Shown here: positions 25,504 to 33,345 of the stretch, one piece after another
Layout of the letters: every line of letters starts with the position of its first letter
How positions within the stretch are numbered: position 1 is the first letter of the stretch
The notes under the pieces: generated by a model
What the model was told of the DNA's origin: nothing
Seen by the model: the letters and a program-made list of their open reading frames with translations, nothing else
Databases searched by the model: none
Made by a program: the position numbers and the translations under genes
NCBI GenBank assembly: GCA_028874915.1
Contig: JAPPHA010000120.1
Location: 1 to 33,472, forward strand
Length of the DNA stretch: 33,472 bases
Direction of reading: 5' to 3'
Source of the DNA: Paracoccaceae bacterium
GTDB taxonomy: Bacteria; Pseudomonadota; Alphaproteobacteria; Rhodobacterales; Rhodobacteraceae

Positions 25504-26205
25504 TTAGCCTGTTCTGCCCGACCTCCGGCTTCGGGATGTCGGTGCCGCCGCGTCCTGCGGCCTCGGAGACCGATGCGACCCGGTTGTCGCCGGTTCATCG
25601 GTTGCCGGTTCGTCTTGTCGGTCGCCGAACACGTCGATTGTGCAGACGTGCAGGATTCGTGCCGGCGACAGGGTATGGTTCCAGGTTGAGTGCCGGCGCA
25701 TCGAATCGAAGTGAATCGAGTCACCCGGGTGCAGCACCGTGCATTCACCGTCGATCTCGACAGTGATCGACCCTTCCAGCATGTAGAACAGCTCTTCGCC
25801 TTCGTGCCGGATCGGTTCGCTCCGGTAGCCTGGCGATTCATGGATGATCACCCCGCTCAGGACATGGCCGGAGAAATTTGCCGAGATCCGTTCGTAGCCG
25901 AAGATCTCCGGGTCAGGACCGTAGACCGGACGCCGGAACTGGCGCGTCATCGGCGACTCCCCACCGGGCGCCACGAGGATGTCGGCGACACCGATGTCGA
26001 GCACCCGAGCGATTGCCAGGAGTGACGTCAGTGACGGAGACGTCAGGTCCCGTTCCACCTGTGAGATGAATCCCACCGACAGTCCGGCACCGTCGGCGAC
26101 GGCCTGCAACGTCAAACCGAGTTCCTTGCGACGATTCCGAAGCGGAATTCCTACTGGTTGGCGATCCGACCGCCTGGTCGTTCCCGTTCCGGTTCCCGAC
26201 GACAT
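25504..26205 (-). CDS. XRE-family regulator with C-terminal cupin domain
   Basis: A 233-residue regulator. The N-terminal helix-turn-helix (about 20-75) reads LRNRRKELGLTLQAVADGAG then SVGFISQVERDLTSPS, the hallmark of XRE-cupin proteins. The cupin half (about 110-195) includes HEGEELFYMLEGSI and LHPGDSIHFDS, the ligand-sensing barrel. The last ~40 residues are Arg/Ser/Pro-rich and probably disordered. AAGGAG lies upstream of ATG 26205. Regulators of this type usually control adjacent amino-acid or polyamine catabolic genes in response to a small ligand. It is first in the transcript, directly before the transporter and hydantoinase genes, so autoregulation together with the operon is likely. 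Confidence 0.92.
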   Translation of the reverse strand: MSSGTGTGTTRRSDRQPVGIPLRNRRKELGLTLQAVADGAGLSVGFISQVERDLTSPSLTSLLAIARVLDIGVADILVAPGGESPMTRQFRRPVYGPDPEIFGYERISANFSGHVLSGVIIHESPGYRSEPIRHEGEELFYMLEGSITVEIDGECTVLHPGDSIHFDSMRRHSTWNHTLSPARILHVCTIDVFGDRQDEPATDEPATTGSHRSPRPQDAAAPTSRSRRSGRTG

Positions 26206-26219
26206 CGGCTCCTTCCTTC

Positions 26220-26244
26220 GGTAAAGATTTTAGTAATGGTAAAA
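26220..26244. promoter_or_regulatory. Direct and inverted repeats upstream of the XRE-cupin gene
   Basis: The hexamer GGTAAA occurs at 26220-26225 and 26238-26243, 18 bases apart, and TTTTA (26228-26232) faces TAAAA (26240-26244). This small AT-rich island lies 15-39 bases upstream of the regulator start in otherwise GC-rich sequence. It is a candidate promoter and operator for the regulator and the downstream catabolic unit. Confidence 0.45.
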
Positions 26245-27160
26245 ATAACCGCCGCGAGACCCGCGTCAACAGGAATTGTCCTGAGTTTCATCCCGGTTCC
26301 GGCATGGCCGGGATTTTTCAGCCGGGATGGTGTCCAACCGCCGTCATGGATCCGACCCGGGCCCGGCGTCGCCGCTACGGAATCGCGCGTGCTATCTGGA
26401 GTCCAAACCGTGCAATTCCCGGTTCGATTCGGCATGTGTCTTGTCCGGTCTCAACATCACCGATCCCGGACGACCCGCGAAGCGGACCGCTGGGTTTGCC
26501 CTCTTCTACCTGTCGCCGTCGCCTGTCCGACCGGATGCCGCGTTGTGACCTCGGTCACCACTTTCGGCGATCCGCTTGACACGGTCGAGGACTTCGTGGT
26601 CGGCCGCGGCGGTCAGCTCGCTGCAGCACTCGCCGTGAGTGCGGCTCTGGTCGGCGCAGTTCGTGAGCAATGCGGACACCGTCCGCGCCCTCCTCAAGTC
26701 CGGACGCTTGGACGGTTCATGGGCAGGCCTCATGGCCGCAGTGCCGGATAGATGACAAAAGGTCACATCCTAGGAAAAGGCCTCCGGCCCCCAAAGCCGG
26801 CAATTTCTTTATCCGTTGCAACGCCTTCTTTGGAAGGAAGAAGCAGTTTCAGCGCCCCGACGAAATTTTGTTCCCGCTCAAGAAACGTACGGAGAGCCGT
26901 AACGAATTCTGTAAATGACTCTTTTGGTTTCCCTACAGGATAGGATTGTATCGGAGTGGAGTAAATCGATTGAAGTTCCTTGTATTTTGCATAAAGGCAA
27001 TCAAAGTTCGGTTCCGGCGTTTGGTCCCGAACAAGAAATACCTGTCCCTGCCTGCCCTTGCTCAGGGACCTTTCGGCGATTCAGCGTTCGCCATAGATTT
27101 CCGGAGTAGCATTCATCCGAAGATATTCCCTTCAATGCGGGGGTTGGACGTGTAATTCGA
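26245..27160. other. Gene-free stretch, partly AT-rich
   Basis: About 900 bases with no convincing gene on either strand. From about 26755 to 27150 the composition becomes markedly more AT-rich than the flanks, suggesting foreign or decayed sequence. A short open frame on the - strand near 26506-26766 has no recognisable family. A weak hairpin (CCGGC and GCCGG near 26786-26801) is followed by a mildly T-rich stretch. Confidence 0.45.
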
Positions 27161-27184
27161 ATCCGCCAGCTTCCCTCGGCGGAT
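27161..27184 (-). terminator. Hairpin downstream of the MazEF pair
   Basis: ATCCGCC (27161-27167) pairs perfectly with GGCGGAT (27178-27184) around a 10-base loop, 11 bases past the ancestral toxin stop. The - strand sequence after it is only mildly T-rich, so it is a possible weak terminator. Confidence 0.45.
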
Positions 27185-27195
27185 CCTCCTGAGTG

Positions 27196-27525
27196 TCACG
27201 AGGCGATCCCCGTAAATGGGGCAAGCGCGCGGTTCACCTCCACCATGTCGGCATCATCGAGATGTCAGAACAACAGCCCGACGCGGCGCGTCCCTGCCGA
27301 GAAGATCTGTTCGATCATCACATAGGAGCGCCTGTGTACACCATTGCTCTCCGAGGTTTCGACCGGTACGCGAATCAGCGGGACATTAGGCGCGGTCGAG
27401 GTCAGCAAGACGACAGTGACAGTGGAAGTCAGTTCAGCGAAAAGATCCGACTGGATCACCAGCGCAAGGCGCGATTTGCCGTGTTCGCCCTGCAATGCGA
27501 CGGTGACGAGGTCGCCACATCTCAC
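27196..27525 (-). pseudogene. MazF/PemK-type toxin with premature stop
   Basis: The frame starts at GTG 27525 and reads CGDLVTVALQGEHGKSRLAL, the standard MazF/PemK N-terminus of an mRNA-cleaving endoribonuclease. After RVGLLF it meets TGA at 27265-27267, giving 86 residues. The same frame then continues with HLDDADMVEVNRALAPFTGI to a second stop at 27196, which matches the usual MazF C-terminal helix. A single change (TGA for an expected Gly codon such as GGA) therefore removes the last ~23 residues. This could be a genuine nonsense mutation that tames the toxin, or a base-call error. The GTG overlaps the antitoxin stop as GTGA. Confidence 0.78.
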
Positions 27526-27773
27526 TCGCCGTGTCCGGCTTCGAGAGCGTCCAGATGTTCGGCAAGATCGGCGGCTGCGGCATCCATAAACTGCATGAGT
27601 TCGGGATCGGCGCGGTTAGCTTCGTTGACGATCGCGGCCTGGCGGGCGCACTCTTCGGCAAAGCCGGGGGCGCGGGTATCGGGAACCCACATCTGTATTG
27701 GCCGCAGCCCCTGCGCCCTCAGGGCGGCCCTGCGCGTCCCTACTCGCTGTGCGCTGGTGTTTGGAGGGGCCAT
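27522..27773 (-). CDS. MazE-family antitoxin (DUF3018 type)
   Basis: An 83-residue antitoxin. The core SAQRVGTRRAALRAQGLRPI, then QMWVPDTRAPGFAEECARQ and an acidic C-terminal half (DPELMQFMDAAAADLAEHLD) are characteristic of DUF3018 MazE-type antitoxins that bind and block MazF. ATG 27773 follows GGGAGA and begins the homology; the frame is open further upstream without homology. The stop overlaps the toxin start, giving a coupled antitoxin-then-toxin pair. If the toxin is inactive through its premature stop, the antitoxin may persist as a relic or still act on other MazF proteins. Confidence 0.85.
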   Translation of the reverse strand: MAPPNTSAQRVGTRRAALRAQGLRPIQMWVPDTRAPGFAEECARQAAIVNEANRADPELMQFMDAAAADLAEHLDALEAGHGE

Positions 27774-27958
27774 AGCGTCTCTCCCATCGGATCGTTCGCT
27801 ACATGTGGCGCATTTGGCCGTTGCAGGAAAGTCCCCCGGCTCCGGCCGATCGTCACCGGCCGGAACAAGCTCGATCGCCGCCAGAAGGGCAGGCGCCGCA
27901 CTCGGCGGCGTTCCCGCGACCTTCAGAGGTTCGGGAGCCACGCAATCGTCCAGAGAGG

Positions 27959-28139
27959 TCAGCGGTCGAAGTGGTAGGCGATCTCGTCGAAGCGGTCGCG
28001 CGGAACAGCAAACACGAATACGAGCGGTTCCTCCCCGGTGCAGCGAAGCGCGTGCCGGACGTCGGGCGGGATGTAAACCGAACAGCCGGGCACCGCCGGC
28101 TGCGACCGGTCTCCGAGTCCCATCTCGCCCCAGTCAATC
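27959..28139 (-). pseudogene. C-terminal remnant of a cupin-domain protein
   Basis: The - strand frame ending at stop 27959-27961 reads GLGDRSQPAVPGCSVYIPPD followed by VRHALRCTGEEPLVFVFAVP and FDEIAYHFDR, the second half of a small cupin barrel (PGD-like turn, proline-rich strand, His before an ALRCTG block). The first half is missing: upstream of about 28139 the homology switches to a serine recombinase in another frame. No start codon or ribosome site is evident, so this is a fragment. Confidence 0.62.
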
Positions 28140-28400
28140 GTGCTACCTTGCGCCCGTAGATGGCCGCGATGTTGGGGTGGATGTCCGGAAGGTCAGTGCC
28201 GCCGACAGTCGCCCGTTCAGTTCGTCCTGGCGCGCTTCCAACTCACGCAGCCGGTCCACAATGTCGTGCACGTTGCCGCCATCCTCGATAACGGCGATCA
28301 TGGCGGCGATCTTCTTCCGTACACCGGCCAAACCCTTGCGGTCGCACGCGCCCAAGGCGCGGCTGAAGACCTGCGGCAGGCTCGGGGTCTCCGTCGGAGC
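28120..28400 (-). pseudogene. C-terminal remnant of a large serine recombinase
   Basis: The frame from 28355 reads LAGVRKKIAAMIAVIEDGGN then VHDIVDRLRELEARQDELNG, the coiled-coil tail region of large serine site-specific recombinases. After LSAA the homology moves to the next frame as DLPDIHPNIAAIYGRKVARL, so there is a frameshift near 28200. The catalytic N-terminal domain and the zinc-ribbon part are absent. It is debris of an integrated mobile element and abuts the cupin remnant. Confidence 0.68.
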
Positions 28401-28759
28401 CTATCGGGCCGATCCAAAGGCGTGGCCGGCGCCCCACGTCCCGCGGCTCGCCGATCTCATCGTTGAGTGTGCCACCGCCTGACGCCCGCTTCCGCAATCT
28501 GCCCGCCTTTCCATCCAGGAATTCGATGCCTCGTCAAGTGTACAATCCCCGATATTTACTGATGCTGACTGCGGCTTGTCGCTGATTCGAAATCGGTCAT
28601 TTATCGTCGTAATTCCCCCGGCAAACTGCCACTTGTATGCGACCTTCATGACAACGTATGGACCTGAAAGGAGACCATGTGGCCCCGCACGCCGATGAAC
28701 AAAAAACGTTGGTGGCCGCGCGTCACAAACCATGCTGAGGGATGCTTCTCCGCGAGGAA
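28401..28759. other. Gene-free stretch between recombinase remnant and toxin gene
   Basis: No recognisable gene on either strand. The part from about 28500 to 28720 is more AT-rich than its flanks. It may be further decayed mobile-element DNA, but no family could be named. Confidence 0.4.
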
Positions 28760-29026
28760 TTATCGAGGTGTCCGCCGATAGGCGTCCCGGCGGTGCGCGA
28801 CACGAACGACAAGCACGACGAGTTCATTGTCCCGGACTTCGTAAACCACGCGGCAGTCGCCCACCCGGAGCCGCCGCAAACCCCGCAGGTCGCCCTTCAG
28901 CACGGCACCGAGATGAGGGGTCTCCGCCAGCCGATCGATCGCCGCGACAATCCGGGCCCGGTCCGTCCTGGCCACACGCCGCAGCTCCTTCGCGGCACTC
29001 TCCTTAATCCGTATCGAAAAGCTCAC
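28760..29026 (-). CDS. RelE/ParE-family toxin
   Basis: An 88-residue toxin beginning at GTG 29026. It reads FSIRIKESAAKELRRVARTD, then LKGDLRGLRRLRVGDCRVVY and VVRVAHRRDAYR, the RelE-fold pattern with basic C-terminal residues used for ribosome-dependent mRNA cleavage (RelE) or gyrase inhibition (ParE); the sequence looks more RelE-like. The start overlaps the end of the antitoxin gene by 23 bases, the usual antitoxin-first layout. The gene looks intact, in contrast to the neighbouring MazF. Confidence 0.9.
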   Translation of the reverse strand: MSFSIRIKESAAKELRRVARTDRARIVAAIDRLAETPHLGAVLKGDLRGLRRLRVGDCRVVYEVRDNELVVLVVRVAHRRDAYRRTPR

Positions 29027-29228
29027 GCCGGACCTCGTCCCAGTCCAGCACCGGATCCGTGGGATCGCGGAGCCGGTCAATGGCGACGGAGAGATCGTCG
29101 AAATCCTCAAGGTAGTGTTCGACGGCGAGGCGGATGACGTCGGCCCGGCTGCGTCGGAGTTGTGCTGCGGCCCTGTCCAGGGCCTCCAGTACCGGATCCG
29201 GCAATCGTGCGGTAACCTGCAGTGGCAT
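29004..29228 (-). CDS. Ribbon-helix-helix (CopG-type) antitoxin
   Basis: A 74-residue antitoxin. The N-terminal LQVTARLPDPVLEALDRAAA is a ribbon-helix-helix DNA-binding strand and first helix, followed by RSRADVIRLAVEHYLEDF; the acidic C-terminal half (RDPTDPVLDWDEVRRELFDTD) would wrap the toxin. ATG 29228 begins the domain exactly. The protein should repress its own promoter, where an inverted repeat lies 19-43 bases upstream of the start codon. Confidence 0.9.
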   Translation of the reverse strand: MPLQVTARLPDPVLEALDRAAAQLRRSRADVIRLAVEHYLEDFDDLSVAIDRLRDPTDPVLDWDEVRRELFDTD

Positions 29229-29246
29229 GGCGGTTTCACTTTCGGA

Positions 29247-29271
29247 AAAGTAAGTTACATTGAATTACTTT
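29247..29271. promoter_or_regulatory. Operator-like inverted repeat upstream of the RHH antitoxin
   Basis: AAAGTAA (29247-29253) and TTACTTT (29265-29271) are perfect inverted repeats, and the left side contains a nested GTAA-g-TTAC palindrome (29250-29258). It is an AT-rich island in GC-rich DNA just upstream of the antitoxin start, the expected place for ribbon-helix-helix autoregulation. Confidence 0.6.
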
Positions 29272-29460
29272 AAACCTACTGCCAGGTCAATCTGGCTTGG
29301 AGGCAGGGGTGTACGAAAAATTTGTGACGATTCGTCCGAGCGAATTGCATTGAACTGATTTTGTCATTCGGTCCGGTGTGATTGTGGTCCCAGTTTGGCC
29401 GTCTCTCGTCTTCCGGGTCACAGTCCAACCCGCTGAGACGATCATGCCGGACATCGGTGC

Positions 29461-29990
29461 ATGAAACGGTCCCGGGACGAAGCCCAGGCCTGCTTCGCGA
29501 CCCTTGGGGACCTGCGTCCCGGCACGCTGCACGAATACTACCGCAAGTGCGGCAAGCCCAGTTGTCACTGTGACGGTCACGACAGCCCGGGGCACGGTCC
29601 GAGTTGTGTGCTCAATCGCTCGATCCGCGGAAGCACCCGCTCGATCCGCATTCCGCCCCGCGAGTATGAGCAGACCCGGCGTCTCGTCGAGGAGCATGAG
29701 CGCTTTCTCGGCATCTCGGCGCGCTATCTTGAGGCCAGCGAGGCGCTTGTGCCGATGCGGTGCGTGCCGAGGGGCGGGGACGGTCGGGGATGGCCGCAAG
29801 AAAGGGGACTCTTCGCGCGGCGGTCGCGGCGGAAGTCTCGCAGGACGTCGAGCGCCAGACCGGTGGCCCTGTCGACGGGCTGGATTTCGAGGTCCTGGAG
29901 CGTGAGGTCCGCAAGACCGCGATCTCGACCGCGGCCTCGCTGGTTGCCGCCAGGCTGAATGCCGGCCTGTCGGACGGGGAGGCTGTTCGG
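29461..29990 (+). mobile_element. ISKra4-type insertion sequence remnant
   Basis: The first reading frame (29461 to about 29760) reads ATLGDLRPGTLHEYYRKCGK then PSCHCDGHDSPGHGPSCVLN, the Cys-rich small protein (DUF6788 type) that precedes ISKra4 transposases, with RPGTL and CGKPxCHC hallmarks. A second frame (from about 29790) reads AARKGTLRAAVAAEVSQDVE and ends with AISTAASLVAARLNAGLSD, which matches the N-terminal part of the transposase. The rest of the transposase, including its catalytic residues, is missing, so the element is truncated at about 29985. I could not identify its terminal inverted repeats. Confidence 0.7.
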
Positions 29991-29999
29991 AACTGCCTT

Positions 30000-30188
30000 C
30001 GCCGATGGCCATTCACATTCGCCGTCCGTTTTTCGTGCCATGAACGAGATACCGCTTCGGCGGGTCGACAGGATCCGGATGCCGAACCAACAGGCGTTCG
30101 TGTCACGGATCTCACGAACGGACTTGCCCGGTTTGAGGGTGTCGACTCGATGCTGGGCCGGGCGAAGACCGGTCTTGGGTCCCCCCAA
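30000..30188 (-). pseudogene. N-terminal remnant of a tyrosine integrase
   Basis: The - strand frame reads RPAQHRVDTLKPGKSVREIR then DTNACWFGIRILSTRRSGIS and GECEW, which matches the arm-binding N-terminal domain of phage-type tyrosine integrases (pattern KPGK..REIRDT...GFGIRV.PSG). Homology ends at about 30010, directly where the ISKra4 remnant ends. The catalytic domain is absent. No proper start is visible; TTG at 30188 is the nearest possibility. Confidence 0.62.
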
Positions 30189-30347
30189 TCAGTCGCACTG
30201 GCGAACCCGAATGCGGTCGAATGGCCGTATCCGGTTCCTGACGCGAGAGACGACCTCGTCAACGTGGATTGTTGCGTTTTCTCAGTACCGAAATTGCGAA
30301 GATCGTTGCTCGTGGACGTCTAGGATGTCGGCACATCCGCGTCGTCA

Positions 30348-31088
30348 CTACATAAAGTCCCGTACGTGCACGATCGCCGTGAGATAACCTGCCGCCAACA
30401 TGCGACGGGTATCGTTCATGTCCATTGGCTGCTCCCGGCGCCACGTGTCGAGCACATCGGGCGCCTGTTTTCCGGCCGCCTTCTGTATCGTTGCGTCGTA
30501 CCGGGCCATTCGGGAGTCGTCGTCGTCGGCATCGGCCCGGCCTGCGAGCACCCGCGCGATGTCGATGACTTCCCGGTTGTTCGGCCCGAGCGCCTGTTCG
30601 CGTTCCTTGAGCGCGGTGGTGAGCAAGTGATCGGCCGTATTGTCGTCGTCCAGGAAAAGTCGGGCGATTGCGAGATTGAAACGGGTCAGGGCGACCGCGC
30701 CCGTCAGGAATTCGCGGTGCCGTGCCCGCCGAACATCGCCGAAGGCCTTGAGATGGCGTTGTTCCATCCGCTGGTGATAGAGCGAACTGCGCCCTGCAGC
30801 CTCAACCGCCATGCCGCGGGTCCACGCCAACGCCGCGTCCCATGCGGCAAGCGCCGACGAAAGGGCCTGGACTGCTGTGGAATGATCCTGATCGATCAGG
30901 AAGGCGAGGGCGCAGTTGTTCTCGCTGGCCGCCCGACGCGGGTCGCCGTCCGGAAATCCCCGTGCGATTGTGCCCGTTCGTCGCCACAGGTGAACCGCTT
31001 CGCGGCGCCGCGCCGCGCGGTAGGCCTCGAGCGCGGTGGCCGAGAGGGCGTCCCACTCCCATTCCTGCTCCGTCCGCCCCTCGTCCAT
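30348..31088 (-). CDS. TPR-like helical-repeat protein of unknown function
   Basis: A 246-residue soluble, helix-rich protein. Tetratricopeptide-like patterns are seen around residues 10-45 (ATALEAYRAARRREAVHLWR), 55-90 (AASENNCALAFLIDQDHSTA) and 135-170 (ALTRFNLAIARLFLDDDNTA then LLTTALKEREQALGPNNREV). No catalytic motif, signal peptide or membrane span is seen. ATG 31088 with GAGGG upstream is preferred; another in-frame ATG lies at 31109. The gene is intact and stands alone at the edge of the debris region, so its partners cannot be told from context. It is probably a protein-protein interaction scaffold. Confidence 0.65.
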   Translation of the reverse strand: MDEGRTEQEWEWDALSATALEAYRAARRREAVHLWRRTGTIARGFPDGDPRRAASENNCALAFLIDQDHSTAVQALSSALAAWDAALAWTRGMAVEAAGRSSLYHQRMEQRHLKAFGDVRRARHREFLTGAVALTRFNLAIARLFLDDDNTADHLLTTALKEREQALGPNNREVIDIARVLAGRADADDDDSRMARYDATIQKAAGKQAPDVLDTWRREQPMDMNDTRRMLAAGYLTAIVHVRDFM

Positions 31089-31109
31089 GTCGCAACCCTC
31101 TCTGCCCAT

Positions 31110-31996
31110 TCGTTCCGCCGTTCGCTCTCAACCGGACCTTCCAAGGGACCAACCCGGGAGGTTCGATTCGCGGGCGCCGGCATTTCGGTCGTTGCCGACG
31201 TGAACCTGCTGTCCCGAAACATCAGGATTCTCGGTTTCCTGTTCATTGTCCATGAAAAGTCGGCGTTCACCGCGCCTTCCAAATCGCAATCGGGAGAGTC
31301 GGTCTCGCCAGTCAGTCCCCGACATCGTCGCCCGGCACCTGGATTCGAACCGTCTGCCGGCGGACACCGCTGGGTACAAGTGGCCGGAGAATTCCTTGCC
31401 TCCCGCGGGCCAGGGGGCTCGGCGGACCAGAATCCCAAGCGATGGACAAGGTCGCCGACCACTTCCCGCCCCGTGCGCGTTGCCGTTTCACGAGCCACAC
31501 AGGTTGGCCTCCACTTCGCGACAGGCGCTCTCGGGCTCCTTCGTTCCCCAAGCCCTTTCCGACTTTCGCTGGCCGGAACACGTCCGGTCGAGGGAAGAGC
31601 ACAGGCCGCGCAGGTCGCCACAACCGGTTCGCCCATGGCCTCATTGCTCGATCCGGGCTGGCAATCCATTCTGCCGGGAACCGCTCGTGAGGTTTGCGTT
31701 CGCCAGGCCGCGCCGGGCGCGATCGGACCGCGCGATGCCGCCACTGTATTTCCGGTACATATTCCGCTTGCATCCGGCCCCTGATTTGACATGCTGTCCG
31801 CGATTGACCGCGACCGTACAAAAACCGGACGACCCGCATTGCGGATGGGTCAGAATGAGTCATGGCGCTGGCGGATTGGACCCCGGTTACGGTAGCGGAA
31901 GCCGTGCGGTGTGTTTCGCCGGCAACCTCGAGACGCTTGAGGAATGCCGCCTGGCCACGGTCGCCGGCACATTCATATCAAATCAGGGAGGTCAAA
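31110..31996. other. Gene-free stretch upstream of the orphan ABC binding protein
   Basis: About 890 bases with long open frames on both strands, but these are Arg/Ser/Pro-rich and match no family, typical of GC-rich non-coding DNA. The GGATTCGAACC string near 31341 resembles the complement of a tRNA T-loop, but flanking bases do not pair as a T-stem. The promoter for the binding-protein gene should lie here; no confident -35/-10 pair or riboswitch was found. Confidence 0.45.
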
Positions 31997-33298
31997 ATGT
32001 CACGCAAATCGCTTGTTCAAAAAATCAGCAGACGGAAATTCCTCTGGACGTCAGGGTCGACGCTGGCAGCAGTGGGTGCCGGCCTGCCGCGCGTTTCCTT
32101 CGCCGCCGACAACACCATCAAAATCGGCTTTCTGGCCCCTCTCACCGGTCCGGTTGCGGCCTGGGGCAAACCCGGTCTCGACGGTTGCCTGATCTGGGCG
32201 GACTGGGTCAACGCCCAGGGCGGAGTCAACATTGGCGGCCAAGCGTACAATATCGAGTTCGTCGGCTATGACAACGAGTACGATCCGGCCAAGGCGCGCA
32301 CAGGCGCCACCAAATTGATCAAGGAGGACGGCGTCAAGTTCATCATGATGCTGGGCGGTGACACCTGGCCGGGCGTGCAGACGATCGCCGAACGCGAAGG
32401 CATGCTGTTCTCGACGCTTCTGCCGAGCGATCTGTCACCGGACAGCACGACCCTGCTCGCACCCTGCGAGGTGCATCCGATCTATAACGTGACCGGAGTC
32501 GAATGGCTGGCGGAAAACAAGCCGGAACTGAAGACCGCGGCAATGTGTGCCCAGGATGACTCCCTCGGCAAGCCTTCGGTGGCGACCTATCTGGCGGCCT
32601 TCGAGGCGGCCGGGATCGAGATGGTGGATGCTCCCCTGTTCTTCGACCCCGCGACGACCGACTTTGCCCCGGTCATGACCAAGCTGATGGCAGGGAACCC
32701 CGATATCCTTTGTCTGGATACCTGCTACGCCGATTACGTCCACCCGATTTGCGAACAGGCGTTCCAGCAGGGATTCGAGGGGCAGATTATCTCCTGCACC
32801 GCCGACTTTTATCAGAAGATCATCGAGAAGACGTCGGAAGAATTCATGGAAGGCTTCGTCTTCCAGTTTCCGGATTTCGATGATCCGGCGCTGAACAGTG
32901 AGGAGGTGAATTTCGCCAACCCGAACGGATTCTATGCGGAATACGCCGAACGGTACGGCGCCTCGGAATGGAGCGCCGTGTCCTGGGAATATGCCTCGAT
33001 CATGGACCTCTGGGCCGACGCTGCGTCCAAGGCCGGAAGCGCCGAACCGGCGGACGTCCTGGCGGCGATGAAGGCCGACGGCACCGGCAAGCACGCCTTT
33101 GGAACGGCTGACTGGTGGGGTACGGAACTGTTCGGCATCGACAACGCCCTGGTCGGGAATTGGCCGGTCGTGGTGATCGAGGGTGGCAAGGCCCGGATCA
33201 AGGAATTCAGGTCCATTCCCGCCTGGTGGGACCAGCACAAGGACTTGTTGATCAAGCACATGACGGACCTGGGCCAGATGTGGAACCAACGCGGATAG
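31997..33298 (+). CDS. Branched-chain amino acid-type ABC transporter substrate-binding protein
   Basis: A 433-residue type I binding protein (Peripla_BP_6, LivK/UrtA-like). The N-terminus has a twin-arginine motif SRRKFL (11-16) followed by a hydrophobic stretch and VSFAAD as likely cleavage site, suggesting Tat export. The mature protein starts NTIKIGFLAPLTGPVAAWGK, typical of the family. GGGAGG lies 6-11 bases upstream of ATG 31997; a longer open frame upstream lacks homology. Ligands in this family include amino acids, amides, urea and aromatic acids; none can be chosen here. No permease or ATPase follows before the window ends, so the operon probably continues beyond it. Confidence 0.9.
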   Translation: MSRKSLVQKISRRKFLWTSGSTLAAVGAGLPRVSFAADNTIKIGFLAPLTGPVAAWGKPGLDGCLIWADWVNAQGGVNIGGQAYNIEFVGYDNEYDPAKARTGATKLIKEDGVKFIMMLGGDTWPGVQTIAEREGMLFSTLLPSDLSPDSTTLLAPCEVHPIYNVTGVEWLAENKPELKTAAMCAQDDSLGKPSVATYLAAFEAAGIEMVDAPLFFDPATTDFAPVMTKLMAGNPDILCLDTCYADYVHPICEQAFQQGFEGQIISCTADFYQKIIEKTSEEFMEGFVFQFPDFDDPALNSEEVNFANPNGFYAEYAERYGASEWSAVSWEYASIMDLWADAASKAGSAEPADVLAAMKADGTGKHAFGTADWWGTELFGIDNALVGNWPVVVIEGGKARIKEFRSIPAWWDQHKDLLIKHMTDLGQMWNQRG

Positions 33299-33308
33299 AC
33301 CACCGCAA

Positions 33309-33334
33309 CCCGCATGGCGCCGCTGTCATGCGGG
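33309..33334 (+). terminator. Hairpin after the ABC binding-protein gene
   Basis: CCCGCATG (33309-33316) pairs perfectly with CATGCGGG (33327-33334) around a 10-base loop, 11 bases after the stop. No T-run follows. It is a third binding-protein gene in this window followed closely by a strong stem. Confidence 0.55.
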
Positions 33335-33345
33335 TAGACTCTGCC

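Noticed and set aside
26506-26766. 86-codon - strand open frame upstream of the XRE-cupin gene
   Set aside because: No start signal, no family resemblance, and decayed-looking surroundings.
31321-31400. Possible tRNA on the - strand because of GGTTCGAATCC
   Set aside because: Bases on either side of the T-loop-like string do not form a 5-base-pair T-stem, and no acceptor or anticodon arm could be drawn.
31862-31996. N-terminal extension of the orphan ABC binding protein
   Set aside because: The strong GGGAGG site and twin-arginine signal place the start at 31997; upstream residues lack homology.
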